In this document: in pieces, positions 8,999 to 17,530 of the stretch | Layout of the letters: every line of letters starts with the position of its first letter | Position numbering within the stretch: the first letter of the stretch is position 1 | Source: Kineosporia babensis | GTDB lineage: Bacteria > Actinomycetota > Actinomycetes > Actinomycetales > Kineosporiaceae | Length of the DNA: 64,000 bases | Assembly: GCF_021129305.1 (NCBI RefSeq) | Contig: NZ_JAJOMB010000007.1 | Coordinates: forward strand, 62,001 to 126,000 | Direction: 5' to 3' | Position numbers and translations under genes: made by a program | Notes under the pieces: generated by a model | Told to the model about the DNA's origin: nothing | The model's input: only the letters and a program-made list of their open reading frames with translations | Database searches by the model: none

Positions 8999-9985
8999 AT
9001 GCTCAGGTCCATGAGCCGCCGTGCCGTGATCCTCTTCCTCGCGCTGGGCTTCGCCTGGGGCGTTCCGTACCTGTTCATCAAGGTGGCGATGGCGGAACTC
9101 ACCCCCGCCTTCCTGGTGCTGGCCCGCACCGGCCTGGCCTCGCTGCTGCTGGTGCCGCTGGTCCTGCTGAGCGCCCGGCACCGCGCGGTGCTGCCCGAGC
9201 TGGTGCGCCGCTGGCCGGCCGTGCTCGGCTACGCCGTCTTCGAGATCGTCTTTCCCTGGTTCTTCCTCAACCGGGCCGAGCAGACGCTGTCCAGTTCCAC
9301 CGCCGCCATCCTGATCTCGGCCGTGCCGGTGGTCGGGGTGCTGATCGCGCTGCTCACCCGTCAGGCGGAGCGGCTCGGCCTGCGGGGTGCGGCCGGGCTG
9401 GCGCTGGGCACGGTGGGGGTGGCCGCGCTGGTGGGCCTGGACGTGAACGTGTCCGATCTGGGCGCGGTGGCCGAGATGGGCATTGTGGTGGTGGGTTACG
9501 CGATCGGGCCGGTGATCCTGGCCCGCTGCCTGGGCGATCTGCCCGGTCTGCCGGTGGTGACGGCCGGCCTGGTGGTGACCACGCTGATCTACCTGCCGCT
9601 GGTGCTGCTCAGCGGCGGTTTCCCCAGCAGCCGGCCGTCCGGTGACGTGCTGGTGGCGGTCGCGGTGCTGACCGTGGTCTGCACCGCCTCGTCCTTCCTG
9701 CTGCTGTTCGCCCTGATCGGCGAGCTCGGGCCGGTGCGGGCGACCACCATCGTGTACCTGAACCCGGTGGTCGCGGTGGTGGCCGGCGCCGCCTTCCTGA
9801 ACGAGAAGGTCACGGCCTGGACGCTTCTCGGGTTCGTGCTCGTGCTGGCCGGCTCCTATCTGGTGAACGGCTCCGGGCGCGAACCGGTCAGCTCCGAACA
9901 GATCAGCGCCGAACCGGTCAGTGCCGAAGCGATCGCAGAACCGTTGGCAGATCGGAGCAATGGACGATCCCCAGTCGCTGGGTAG
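8999..9985 (+). CDS. EamA/DMT superfamily transporter
   Basis: A 10-helix drug/metabolite transporter of about 328 residues with two EamA domains (about 8-140 and 155-290). The first opens with ILFLALGFAWGVPYLFIKVA and the second closes with VYLNPVVAVVAGAAFLNEKV, both typical of the family. It probably exports a small metabolite or amino acid derivative; the substrate cannot be read from sequence. ATG 9011 (MSRRAVIL) is an equally good start. The tail after about residue 300 is Glu/Ser/Pro-rich with an imperfect repeat (ISAEPVSAEAIAEP) and overlaps the 3' end of the convergent HelR-type gene by 68 bp. It is divergent from a LysR-GntR pair that probably regulates it. Confidence 0.9.
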   Translation: MLRSMSRRAVILFLALGFAWGVPYLFIKVAMAELTPAFLVLARTGLASLLLVPLVLLSARHRAVLPELVRRWPAVLGYAVFEIVFPWFFLNRAEQTLSSSTAAILISAVPVVGVLIALLTRQAERLGLRGAAGLALGTVGVAALVGLDVNVSDLGAVAEMGIVVVGYAIGPVILARCLGDLPGLPVVTAGLVVTTLIYLPLVLLSGGFPSSRPSGDVLVAVAVLTVVCTASSFLLLFALIGELGPVRATTIVYLNPVVAVVAGAAFLNEKVTAWTLLGFVLVLAGSYLVNGSGREPVSSEQISAEPVSAEAIAEPLADRSNGRSPVAG

Positions 9986-12266
9986 CCCGGGTCACCGTTA
10001 CGTAGAGGTCACCCAGACCCCGCGGCGAGGCGGCCAGGATCCGGTCGGGTTCGACCACCACGACGGCGTCGAACTCCAGGCCCTTGGTCTCGCGCGGTTC
10101 CACCACGGCCACCCGGGCCAGGGTCTCGTTCTCGCCCAGGGCAACGGATTCAGCCAGCCCCGCCTGCAGCCGGGCGAACACCTCCTGGGTCTGATCGGGT
10201 GCGGCGACCACGGCCAGTCGCCTTTCCTGATCAAGATTTTCGAGTTCCCCAGCGACGGCGGCAACGAGTTCGGGGCCCAGGTCGGCGACGCGTCGGGTCC
10301 AGGGCACCGGGCCGTCCGGCCGGACGACTTCGGGTGCGGGCAGCTTGGGATTCAGAGCTTGCAGGACGTCGGCGGCCACCTGGGCGATCGGCCCGGGCAT
10401 GCGGTAGTTGACGGTGAGTTCCTCCAGCCGCCAGTGCTCGCCGACATGGGGCTGCAGGGCCTGCTGCCAGGACGAGGCTCCGGCCGGTTCCCCGGTCTGG
10501 GCCACGTCGCCGACCAGCGTCATCGATCGCGAGCGGCGCATCAGCATCCGCCAGGCCATCGGGGAGAGCTCCTGCGCCTCGTCCACGATGATGTGGCCGA
10601 AGCGCCAGGTCCGGTCGGTGGCCGCGCGCTCGGCGGCGGTGCGGTGGTCCACCTCTTCCTGCCGGTCGAGCAGGGCCTCGGCGTCGATCAGGTCGAACGC
10701 CGCCAGGATCTCGCTCTCCTCGTCCTCGAAGTCACCGGACTCCGAACCGCGCAGCACGTCCAGCACACCCTGGGCATACTCCAGGTTGGCGGTCTGCAGC
10801 TGCTCGGCCAGGCGCCGGGCCGTCGAGTCGTCGCGGCCCAGCAGCTCGGCCGCCTCGTCCAGCAGCGGCACGTCGGCCTCGGACCAGCCGGTGCCCTCGC
10901 GGACCAGCCAGTCCTGCTCCTGCTGGGTGAGCCCGACCTCGGCGGCCGCGGCCCGGATCCGCTGCGGCGAGGCGAACAGCTCGCGCAGCAGCCGGGTCGG
11001 GGTCAGCACCGGCCACAGCCAGTCGACCATGCCGTCCACACCGTCGTTCTCCTCGAGCTCGGCCCGGAGCAGGTCCAGATCCTCCGGCCCGAGCAGGTTC
11101 TCGCCGCCCAGCGGGTCTTCCCCCACCGCCTCGGCCCACAACCGGGTCAGCTCGGTCAGCACCAGCCGGCGCACCAGCGGCCGGGCCTCGTTGTGCAGCA
11201 GCCGGGCGCTGCGTACCCGTTCGCGCAGCGCCAGGCAGGCCTGCCGGTCCAGGCGCAGCAACTGCCCGTCGTGGCGGACCGCGACCACTTCGTCATCGTC
11301 GTGCGGCACCCACTGGCGGTCCGCGACCGCGCCGGCCACCACGTCCTTCATGAGCAACTGCCCTTTGAGCGCGGTGACCGGACCGGCCTCGACGCGCGTC
11401 GGCGCCACTCCCGGGAACAGGTCGGCGGTGGTGGCGAGCATGGCGCCGGTCTCGCCGAGCGCGGGCAGCACCTCGGCGATGTACCGCAGGAACGTGGTGT
11501 TCGGCCCGATGATCAGCACACCGCGGCGTTCCAGCAGCTCACGGTGGTGGTACAGGAGGTAGGCGGCGCGGTGCAGGGCCACCGCGGTCTTGCCGGTGCC
11601 CGGGCCACCCTGCACCACCAGGATGCCCGGCAGCTCGGCGCGGATGATCCGGTCCTGCTCGGCCTGCACCGTCTCGACGATGTCGTTCATCCGCCCGGTG
11701 CGGGCCGCGTTCAGCGCGGTGAGCAGGGCCGATTCGCTGGTGATGGAGTCCGGGCCGGCCCCTTCCGGGGCAACCTCGGTAGCTTCTGGATCGGCTCTGT
11801 TGCTCAGGTGCTCGTCGTGCAGGTGCACCACCCGGCGCCCCACCGTGCGGATGTGCCGGCGCCGCACCACGCCGTCCCGCTGCAGGGCGGTGGCCAGGTA
11901 GAACGGCCGGGCCACCGGCGCCCGCCAGTCGATCAGCAGGGGTTCGTCCTGCTCACCGTCCGGATCGTGCACCCCGATCCGGCCCACGTAGCGCGGCCGG
12001 TCGGTGCCTTCCAGATCCAGCCGGCCGAAGCACAGTGCGTTCTCGGCGGCGTTGAGCTGAGCCAGGCGCCCGCCGTACTGGTGCACCACAGCCTCGCGCT
12101 CGACCAGGGCCTGACGGGTACCCGCGGCGGAGGCCAGGGCGGTCCTCCGGCGGGCGGTCAGACGCTCGCGGAGCTGGTCGAGATGGGCGTAGAGCAGATT
12201 GACGTAATCCTGTTCGAACGCGATCTCGCCATCCGGATCAGTATCCCGGAAAGCACCGTGACTCAT
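9918..12266 (-). CDS. HelD/HelR-type RNA polymerase-recycling ATPase (UvrD-like superfamily 1)
   Basis: A protein of about 782 residues related to the HelD/HelR branch of superfamily 1 helicases, which remove stalled RNA polymerase from DNA and, in some actinobacteria, give rifamycin tolerance. Visible motifs: N-terminal coiled coil (EQDYVNLLYAHLDQLRERL), Walker A GGPGTGKTAVALH near 220, Walker B IIVDEAQELSP near 560, LVGDVAQT, YRMPGPIAQVA, and a C-terminal ETKGLEFDAVVVVEP plus YVTVTRATQRLGI. The ATG at 12266 has GGAGGA 10 bp upstream; a TTG at 12272 would have better spacing, so the start is uncertain by two codons. The upstream 200 bp is unusually AT-rich. I see no rifamycin-associated element. 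Confidence 0.87.
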   Translation of the reverse strand: MSHGAFRDTDPDGEIAFEQDYVNLLYAHLDQLRERLTARRRTALASAAGTRQALVEREAVVHQYGGRLAQLNAAENALCFGRLDLEGTDRPRYVGRIGVHDPDGEQDEPLLIDWRAPVARPFYLATALQRDGVVRRRHIRTVGRRVVHLHDEHLSNRADPEATEVAPEGAGPDSITSESALLTALNAARTGRMNDIVETVQAEQDRIIRAELPGILVVQGGPGTGKTAVALHRAAYLLYHHRELLERRGVLIIGPNTTFLRYIAEVLPALGETGAMLATTADLFPGVAPTRVEAGPVTALKGQLLMKDVVAGAVADRQWVPHDDDEVVAVRHDGQLLRLDRQACLALRERVRSARLLHNEARPLVRRLVLTELTRLWAEAVGEDPLGGENLLGPEDLDLLRAELEENDGVDGMVDWLWPVLTPTRLLRELFASPQRIRAAAAEVGLTQQEQDWLVREGTGWSEADVPLLDEAAELLGRDDSTARRLAEQLQTANLEYAQGVLDVLRGSESGDFEDEESEILAAFDLIDAEALLDRQEEVDHRTAAERAATDRTWRFGHIIVDEAQELSPMAWRMLMRRSRSMTLVGDVAQTGEPAGASSWQQALQPHVGEHWRLEELTVNYRMPGPIAQVAADVLQALNPKLPAPEVVRPDGPVPWTRRVADLGPELVAAVAGELENLDQERRLAVVAAPDQTQEVFARLQAGLAESVALGENETLARVAVVEPRETKGLEFDAVVVVEPDRILAASPRGLGDLYVTVTRATQRLGIVHCSDLPTVLRSLRH

Positions 12267-12494
12267 TGACAATTCTTCCTCCGCGAATTACCATCTCGCC
12301 TGTTGGCTGGCATTCTTTTGAATCATTCTCGGGCCGGCACAATTTCTTAAGCTATCGCCTCCGCCGCCACTTTTGCGAGCGCTGCGTCCCATCAGGGTGA
12401 CCTGCGGTGACCCGCGCTGTCGTTCATGTCACCTTCATGTCCTCACCGGGTGAAGCCTGCGCACCTTCGGCCTCCGGTCAGCGACAATCGGCGG
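12267..12494. promoter_or_regulatory. AT-rich divergent promoter region between helicase and PLP enzyme
   Basis: A 228-bp gap between divergent genes. Bases 12270-12370 are clearly lower in GC than their surroundings (ATTCTTTTGAATCATTCTC, TTTCTTAAGC), as expected for promoters; GGAGGA for the helicase lies at 12277-12282. I found no convincing operator, riboswitch or hairpin. Confidence 0.45.
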
Positions 12495-13673
12495 ATGCGA
12501 GACGACGTGCTCCCGGCCGCCGTGCGGGAACGGGCCCTGGCCCTGGCCGCCCAGAACCAGTTGCCCGCATTTCTCTACGATCTGCCGGCCCTGAAAACCC
12601 AGGCCGGTCAGATCCGGGATGCGCTGGCCGGGGCCGGAGTGGAGTTTCTGTACGCCGCCAAAGCCAATCCGGACGCCCAGCTGCTGCGGGTGCTGGCCCC
12701 GCTGACCGACGGCATCGAGGTGGCCTCGGGCGGCGAGCTCGAGCACGTGATGGACGCGCTGCCGCACGCCCGGGTGGCCTTCGGCGGGCCCGGCAAGACC
12801 GACCGTGAGCTGATGACCGCGATCCAGCGCGGGGTATGGCGGCTGCACGTGGAGAGCCTGCGTGAGCTGAACCGGGTGATCGCGCTGGCCGGGCGGCGGC
12901 CGGTGGAGGTGCTGCTGCGGGCCAACCTGCCGTTCGGGGTCACCGGGGCGGCGCTGAACATGAGCGGGCCGTTCGGGATGGACGAGGAGTCGCTGGTCGT
13001 CGCGGCCCGGATCGCCCGGGACGCGGCCGCGGCAGGCAGTGGGGTGCGGGTGCGAGGCGTCCACGTGCACCTGGCCTCCGGGCTGGACGCCGAGCAGAAG
13101 CTGACTCTGGACGAGCGGGTGCTGGACTGGGCGCGCACCTGGCTGCGGGCCAACCTGCCGGGTTTGAAGTCCCCCGAGGTCAACCTGGGCGGGGGGATGA
13201 CGGTCGACTACGCCGAGCCCGGCCATCGCTTCGACTGGGCGGCCTACGCCAAGGGGCTGGCCGGACTGGCAGACGGATCGGTGGTGCTACGGGTGGAGCC
13301 GGGCCGGGCGGTCAGCGTGCATTCCGGCTACTACGTCAGCGATGTGCTGGACCTGAAGTACACCCGCGGCCAGGCGTACGCGATCGCTCGCGGGGGTACG
13401 CATCATCTGCGTACCCCGGCCGCCAAGGGGCACAGTCAGCCGCTGGTGGCGCTACCTGGACCGCAGCGCTCCGGGGATGCGCTGAACGACGACTCGCTCA
13501 CCGTGGTCGGTCAGCTCTGCACCCCGAAAGACCAGCTGGCCACCGGGGTCCCGGTGCAGGACCTGCGAATCGGTGACCTGCTGGTGTTCCGGATGGCGGG
13601 GGCCTACGCCTGGAACATCTCGCACCACGACTTCCTGATGCACCCGCACCCCAGCTTCGCCTACCTGGACTGA
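12495..13673 (+). CDS. Fold-type III PLP-dependent decarboxylase (LysA-like)
   Basis: A 392-residue enzyme of the alanine-racemase-fold decarboxylase family (diaminopimelate, ornithine or arginine decarboxylases and siderophore-pathway relatives). The PLP lysine lies in FLYAAKANP near the N-terminus; HVHLASG corresponds to the HxHxGS motif, NLGGGM to the phosphate-binding glycines, and GQLCTPKDQL to the active-site Cys...Asp near the C-terminus, followed by GAYAWNISHHDFL. ATG at 12495 matches the start of homology; 12426 would add an unrelated leader. It lies away from other biosynthetic genes, so I cannot tell lysine synthesis from a specialised role; the divergence from true LysA (HLASG for HIGSQ) favours the latter. 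Confidence 0.82.
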   Translation: MRDDVLPAAVRERALALAAQNQLPAFLYDLPALKTQAGQIRDALAGAGVEFLYAAKANPDAQLLRVLAPLTDGIEVASGGELEHVMDALPHARVAFGGPGKTDRELMTAIQRGVWRLHVESLRELNRVIALAGRRPVEVLLRANLPFGVTGAALNMSGPFGMDEESLVVAARIARDAAAAGSGVRVRGVHVHLASGLDAEQKLTLDERVLDWARTWLRANLPGLKSPEVNLGGGMTVDYAEPGHRFDWAAYAKGLAGLADGSVVLRVEPGRAVSVHSGYYVSDVLDLKYTRGQAYAIARGGTHHLRTPAAKGHSQPLVALPGPQRSGDALNDDSLTVVGQLCTPKDQLATGVPVQDLRIGDLLVFRMAGAYAWNISHHDFLMHPHPSFAYLD

Positions 13674-13676
13674 GGG

Positions 13677-14372
13677 TCAGCAGCTCGAGGACATCTCGCA
13701 GACGTTGTAGTTGGTGTTGCGCACGAAGTCCCGGCGCTGCCCCTCGGCCCAGACCCCGAACAGCACCAGGGCGATCACCACCACGGCGACGATCTCCACC
13801 TTCAGCACGATGTCGGTGACGTGCTTGGCGCCCTGCAGGATCGGATGGTCTCGCTCCTGAGGGTCTCGCGGATGCGGCGGGTGGTCGTCGTGGTGCAGGT
13901 CGCGCAGGCCCACCGAGGCCGGCACGAAGTCCGGGTCGCTCTTGTCGTGGCCCAGGTGCACGGGTTCGGTGCGGGCGTTCAGCATGGCCGCGCTGGCTGC
14001 CGTCCGGCCCGGCAGCAGCCGCGCCCCACCACCCCCGCCGTGGTGGATGCGCACATCGTCGAGCAACTCGTCGTCGTCATGCAGCGGACGACGAGCCGTC
14101 GGCACCCGTTCCGGCTCGGCCTTCTCGGGGCTTTCCTCAGCGTGCCGGTGGCCGAGCAGTTCGGTCCGCATGAACAGCAGACCGAGGACGGCGATCGGCC
14201 ACATCCGGGTGGTGACGGCGGCCGCCACGATCGTCAGGGCGGCGAGGTAACCGGCCATCCGCACCGCCCGGCCGTAGCGCGGCAGGCGGCCCATCCGGAT
14301 CAGGATGTGCACGGCGAGAAGCCAGCACACCGGGATCCAGCCGAAGGCCTGGATGATTTCGGCGACCGACAT
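13677..14372 (-). CDS. Membrane protein of unknown function with His/Asp-rich loop
   Basis: A 231-residue protein with three or four membrane helices (about 8-28, 40-58, 60-72 and a last helix near 190-212, VEIVAVVVIALVLFGVW). Between them is a hydrophilic cytoplasmic loop of about 110 residues rich in His, Asp and Glu (HDDDELLDDVRIHHGGGGG, LHHDDHPPHPRDPQERDHP). The C-terminus ends CEMSSSC. The His/Asp pattern could bind divalent metal, but this is only composition. ATG at 14372 is supported by GGGAGG five bases upstream. It ends 3 bp from the stop of the convergent PLP-enzyme gene. I do not recognise a family. Confidence 0.72.
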   Translation of the reverse strand: MSVAEIIQAFGWIPVCWLLAVHILIRMGRLPRYGRAVRMAGYLAALTIVAAAVTTRMWPIAVLGLLFMRTELLGHRHAEESPEKAEPERVPTARRPLHDDDELLDDVRIHHGGGGGARLLPGRTAASAAMLNARTEPVHLGHDKSDPDFVPASVGLRDLHHDDHPPHPRDPQERDHPILQGAKHVTDIVLKVEIVAVVVIALVLFGVWAEGQRRDFVRNTNYNVCEMSSSC

Positions 14373-14449
14373 GGGAGCCTCCCGAGAGGAACCGTCGCCG
14401 GCGATCCGATGCCACCGGCGGTAGGCGCGGTATCGGCATTCCTCGCGGG

Positions 14450-14674
14450 TTACTTGAGCGGCTCCACCGACAGCAGGTCACCTGGATCGCAGTTCAGCAC
14501 CTGGCAGATCGCGGTCAGGGTGGAGAACCGGACGGCCCGGGCCCGGTTGTTCTTCAGCACCGACAGGTTGGCCACGGTGACCCCGGCCCGGGCCGACAGC
14601 TCGGTCAGGGTCATCCCCCGCTCGGCCAGCAGCCGGTCGAGGTGGCAGACCACGCCGGCCGGGGGTGCGCTCAC
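14450..14674 (-). CDS. XRE/Cro-type HTH regulator paired with DUF2975
   Basis: A 74-residue single-domain regulator. The Cro/C1-type helix-turn-helix spans most of the protein: HLDRLLAERGMTLTELSARA, then VTVANLSVLKNNRARAVRF and LTAICQVLNCDPGDLL. The GTG start overlaps the DUF2975 stop by four bases (GTGA), so the two are translationally coupled. In bacteria such small XRE proteins next to DUF2975 membrane proteins usually form a two-gene unit in which the membrane partner modulates the regulator; that is known of the arrangement, not shown here. A palindrome upstream of the operon (15357-15371) is the likely operator. Confidence 0.9.
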   Translation of the reverse strand: MSAPPAGVVCHLDRLLAERGMTLTELSARAGVTVANLSVLKNNRARAVRFSTLTAICQVLNCDPGDLLSVEPLK

Positions 14675-15333
14675 ACCAGCCCCTCGACGTCGCGGTGCAG
14701 CTTCTCGCCCTGCCGGAACGCCTCGGCCAGCACCAGGAGCACCAGCGGGAAGAGGATCACCGGGGTCAGCGAGAAGGTCATGCCGAACAGGAACGGGCTG
14801 CCCTCCTCGACGAGCTCCAGCCGGTCCAGCACCTGCATGGTCGCCACCCGCGGGATCAACGGCACCAGAACCGCTGCGGCAGTGGTGATCAGAGCGACGT
14901 GGGCCAGCCGGCGGGCATTGCCGGGAGCGAACGGGCGGCCGTCCGCGATCGAGGCCAGCAGGGGACGCAGCAGCAGGGCGCTCGTCCCGATCGCCACCGC
15001 GAGCAGAACCTCGCCCGCAGCCCCCAGCACCATCTCGGTCCGGGTGGGGTCGTTGGTGGTGAGGAACATCCCGTCGCCGTTCGCGGTGACCCGGGTCTGG
15101 GCGTAGGCGGTCTGCAGCCGGTGCTCAAAGGCCTCTTCGACGCTCGCCCCCTCGACCAGAGCCACCGGAAGCTTCAGCGGTGCGGGGCTCACGACGAACG
15201 AACGGACCAGCTGCACCGCCGCGAACCCCAGCGCCACCACACCGAGCAGCAGCAGCCCGGCCGAGATCACCCGCAGCGTGCGGGTCCCCACGTAGACCGG
15301 ATCCCGGTCGATCACGAAACTGCCGATGCGCAT
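14671..15333 (-). CDS. DUF2975 domain membrane protein
   Basis: A 220-residue integral membrane protein with about four helices (roughly 20-42, 108-128, 148-168 and 185-205) and an exported loop between the first two (about 45-105). The pattern, including SIADGRPFAPGNARRLAHVAL before the third helix, is that of DUF2975 proteins, which are found almost always beside a small XRE regulator as here (four-base stop/start overlap). The function is unknown; a membrane sensor that controls the XRE partner is the usual proposal. ATG at 15333 is preceded by GGGGGGAGC. Confidence 0.88.
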   Translation of the reverse strand: MRIGSFVIDRDPVYVGTRTLRVISAGLLLLGVVALGFAAVQLVRSFVVSPAPLKLPVALVEGASVEEAFEHRLQTAYAQTRVTANGDGMFLTTNDPTRTEMVLGAAGEVLLAVAIGTSALLLRPLLASIADGRPFAPGNARRLAHVALITTAAAVLVPLIPRVATMQVLDRLELVEEGSPFLFGMTFSLTPVILFPLVLLVLAEAFRQGEKLHRDVEGLV

Positions 15334-15356
15334 CCCGGCGCTCCCCCCTCATCGCA

Positions 15357-15371
15357 TATCGACATTCGATA
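15357..15371. promoter_or_regulatory. Palindromic operator for DUF2975-XRE operon, site 1
   Basis: TATCGACATTCGATA is a perfect inverted repeat (TATCGA, three bases, TCGATA), 24 bp before the DUF2975 start and inside the expected promoter. It is markedly AT-rich for this genome. The XRE regulator of the operon is the likely ligand. Confidence 0.6.
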
Positions 15372-15393
15372 CGCCCCGCGAAGAGTGTTACGC

Positions 15394-15408
15394 ATTGATT
15401 GTCGATAT
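15394..15408. promoter_or_regulatory. Operator-like repeat, site 2
   Basis: On the minus strand this reads TATCGACAATCAATG, sharing 12 of 15 bases with site 1 and centred 37 bp from it. The outer arms CATATCGACA (15355-15364) and TGTCGATATG (15400-15409) also form a perfect 10-bp inverted repeat between the sites, so a dimer pair or a loop is possible. Confidence 0.5.
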
Positions 15409-15486
15409 GTCCAGCTTTCTCCCGGATGCTCGCCGCCTGGCGATCCCCACCGGCGCCCGGCCGCGGGCCGACCTAGGATGAGCCGC

Positions 15487-15816
15487 ATGATCGTCATCAC
15501 GGTGCGTTTTCCGGTGAAGCCCGAGTACGCCGACACCTTCATCGACGAACTGCGCGAGCCCACCCAGGCGGTGCGCAACGAGCCCGGCTGCCTCTGGTAC
15601 GACTGGGCCCGTAACGTCGAGGACCCCAACGAGTTCATCCTGACCGAGGGCTACGTGGACGCCGAGGCCGGCTCCGCACACGTCAACTCGGCCCACTTCA
15701 AGCCCGGCCTGGAGAAGATGCGGCCGATGCTGGCCGCCACCCCGCGGATCATCTTCTCCGACCTGGGCCCGGAGCGGACCGGCTGGGACCAGATGGGCGA
15801 GCTGCAGATCGACTGA
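15487..15816 (+). CDS. Antibiotic biosynthesis monooxygenase (YgiN/ABM) domain protein
   Basis: A 109-residue single-domain ferredoxin-like ABM protein: MIVITVRFPVKPEYADTFID, NEPGCLWYDWARNVEDPNEF and SAHVNSAHFK, with the His and Trp/Tyr residues usual for putative quinol monooxygenases. Such proteins act as dimers on quinols or other reactive aromatics without a cofactor. ATG 15487 has AGG nine bases upstream; ATG 15478 (MSR...) would overlap the AGG and is less likely. It is divergent from the DUF2975-XRE operon and followed by a VOC gene. The physiological substrate is unknown. Confidence 0.88.
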   Translation: MIVITVRFPVKPEYADTFIDELREPTQAVRNEPGCLWYDWARNVEDPNEFILTEGYVDAEAGSAHVNSAHFKPGLEKMRPMLAATPRIIFSDLGPERTGWDQMGELQID

Positions 15817-15918
15817 TCATCCGGCTCAGGCGCCGATGAGTTCCCGGACTCGTCGGCGTCTTGTCTTTTGCCGGTGCCTCACGACCGAAGGTGCCTCCCG
15901 ACCGGAAAGGACGAGCAG

Positions 15919-16395
15919 ATGCCCATCATCCAGCCCAGCCTGTGGTTCGACGGCAACGCCGAGGAGGCGGTCGCCTTCTACAGCAAGATCTTTCCCAACT
16001 CCTCCACCGTGCGCACCTCGTACGCCGGCCCGTGGAACCAGCACGGCCGGACCGAGGGGGTCCTGGCGATCGACTTCAAGCTCGACGGGCAGGACTTCAA
16101 CGCCATCAACGGCGGCCCGATGTTCCAGTTCAGCGAGGCGGTCTCGTTCGTGGTGCTGTGCGCCGACCAGGCCGAGGTGGACCACTACTGGTTCGCGCTG
16201 ACCGCCGACGGCGGCCAGGAGGTCGAGTGCGGCTGGCTGAAGGACCGTTTCGGGGTGTCCTGGCAGATCGTCCCGGAGATGTTCAACGAGCTGATCGTCG
16301 ATCCGGACGAGGGCCGGCGGTCCCGGGCCTTCACCGCCATGTTCGGGATGAAGCGGCTGATCATCGCCGACCTGCTCAAGGCCGCCGACGGCTGA
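15919..16395 (+). CDS. VOC family protein (PhnB/3-demethylubiquinone methyltransferase-like)
   Basis: A 158-residue protein of the PhnB-like VOC family: IIQPSLWFDGNAEEAVAFYS at the start, FNAINGGPMFQFSEAVSFVV in the middle, ECGWLKDRFGVSWQIVP and AFTAMFGMKRLIIADL at the end. These are typical of COG2764 proteins annotated as 3-demethylubiquinone-9 3-methyltransferase-like; no methyltransferase motif is present and the reaction is unknown. ATG 15919 is preferred because AAAGGA lies about nine bases upstream and homology begins there. It converges with the SARP-FHA gene with only four bases between stops. Confidence 0.88.
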   Translation: MPIIQPSLWFDGNAEEAVAFYSKIFPNSSTVRTSYAGPWNQHGRTEGVLAIDFKLDGQDFNAINGGPMFQFSEAVSFVVLCADQAEVDHYWFALTADGGQEVECGWLKDRFGVSWQIVPEMFNELIVDPDEGRRSRAFTAMFGMKRLIIADLLKAADG

Positions 16396-16399
16396 GGGC

Positions 16400-17530
16400 T
16401 CAGCGCTCCTTCGGCTTCACCGCGGTGATGGTGTGCTGGCGCGAGCCGATGCGTTCCGAGGGCGCCCGCAGGAACAGCGCCGTGTCGCCGACCTGCAGGG
16501 TGCCCCGCAACCGCAGGGCGGCGACCTCCTGCACCCGGGTGCCGTCCACCGTCACCCCGTTCGTCGAGCCGAGGTCGCGCACCTCGAAACCGTCTGCGGT
16601 GCGGGTGATGCTGGCATGCTTGCGGGAGACCAGCGGGTCCCAGTCGATCCGGATCTCGCAGTCGGCCGAGCGGCCGATCACCACCGGAGTGCGCTCCAGC
16701 ATCGGGCGGGCCTTGAGCATCCCCGCCGCGTCCAGCCAGACCAGCGTGGGCGCGGTGCTCACCGGCAGCACCGGCGGGGCCGAGCCGGTGGTGTCCACCG
16801 AGTCGGCCTGGCGCAGGATCATCGTCTCCAGCTCGCGCAGCGCCGGCCCGGGATCCAGACCGCCCTCGTCGGCCAGCACGGTGCGGGCCCGGCGGTAGGC
16901 GGCCAGCGCCTCGCTCTGGCGCCCGCCCACGTTCAGCGCCAGCATCAGCTGACCCCACAGCCGTTCCCGTAAAGGCGCCGCAGCCAGCAGTTCTTCGATC
17001 CGCTCGGGCAGGTCGGGAGTGCCCCCGCCCTGCAGTTCGGCGTCGAACAGCACCTCGGCCGCCGACAGGCGCAGCTCGGCGAAGTACGCCCGGCGGCCCT
17101 CCAGCGCGGGCACCGGCACGTCCTCGCAGAAGTCGCCGCGCCAGATCTCCATGGCCACCCGCAGCCGCTTCACCGCACCCGGTGTCAGGTGCGCCCGGAG
17201 CGCCTTGACCGCCTCGTCCAGCCCGGCGGCGTCGGTGGCCACCACCGCGCTGTCCAGCCGGTAACCGGTACCCACCCGTTCCAGCGCCCCGCCGTACGGG
17301 GCCAGCAACGACCGCAGCTGGCTGACATGCACGTGCAGGGTGTTCGGAGCCGGGCTCTCGACGTCGAAGAACGCGTCTTCCAGCAGGGTGTCGGTAGTCA
17401 CCGTGCGCCCGGCGGCCGCCGCCAGGACCGACAGGATGGCCCGCCGGCGTCGGCCCGCCACCGGGATAACCCGCTCTTCTACCCGCAGTTCCAGCGGCCC
17501 GAGCAGGCCGATCTGGACCGGCCGGTCCAT
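16400..17530 (-). CDS. EmbR-type SARP regulator with FHA domain
   Basis: A 376-residue regulator with an OmpR-type DNA-binding domain (about 5-90; VQIGLLGPLELRVEERVIPV, NTLHVHVSQLRSLLA), a bacterial transcriptional activation domain (about 95-245; WRGDFCEDVPVPALEG, ALNVGGRQSEALAAYRRAR) and a C-terminal FHA domain (about 280-355; VVIGRSADCEIRID, VSRKHASI, DLGSTNGVTVDG). This is the arrangement of M. tuberculosis EmbR, whose FHA domain binds a phosphorylated Ser/Thr kinase. The ATG at 17530 shares one base with the thioredoxin stop (TGATG), so expression is coupled to thioredoxin. It is the last gene of a probable ppdK-osmC-trx-regulator operon. Confidence 0.92.
   Translation of the reverse strand: MDRPVQIGLLGPLELRVEERVIPVAGRRRRAILSVLAAAAGRTVTTDTLLEDAFFDVESPAPNTLHVHVSQLRSLLAPYGGALERVGTGYRLDSAVVATDAAGLDEAVKALRAHLTPGAVKRLRVAMEIWRGDFCEDVPVPALEGRRAYFAELRLSAAEVLFDAELQGGGTPDLPERIEELLAAAPLRERLWGQLMLALNVGGRQSEALAAYRRARTVLADEGGLDPGPALRELETMILRQADSVDTTGSAPPVLPVSTAPTLVWLDAAGMLKARPMLERTPVVIGRSADCEIRIDWDPLVSRKHASITRTADGFEVRDLGSTNGVTVDGTRVQEVAALRLRGTLQVGDTALFLRAPSERIGSRQHTITAVKPKER

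Noticed and set aside
9921-12269. Long open frame of 782 codons on the + strand
   Set aside because: It is antisense to the HelR-type ATPase, which has all helicase motifs; the + frame is Gly/His/Arg-biased and lacks domains. Long antisense frames are normal at this GC content.
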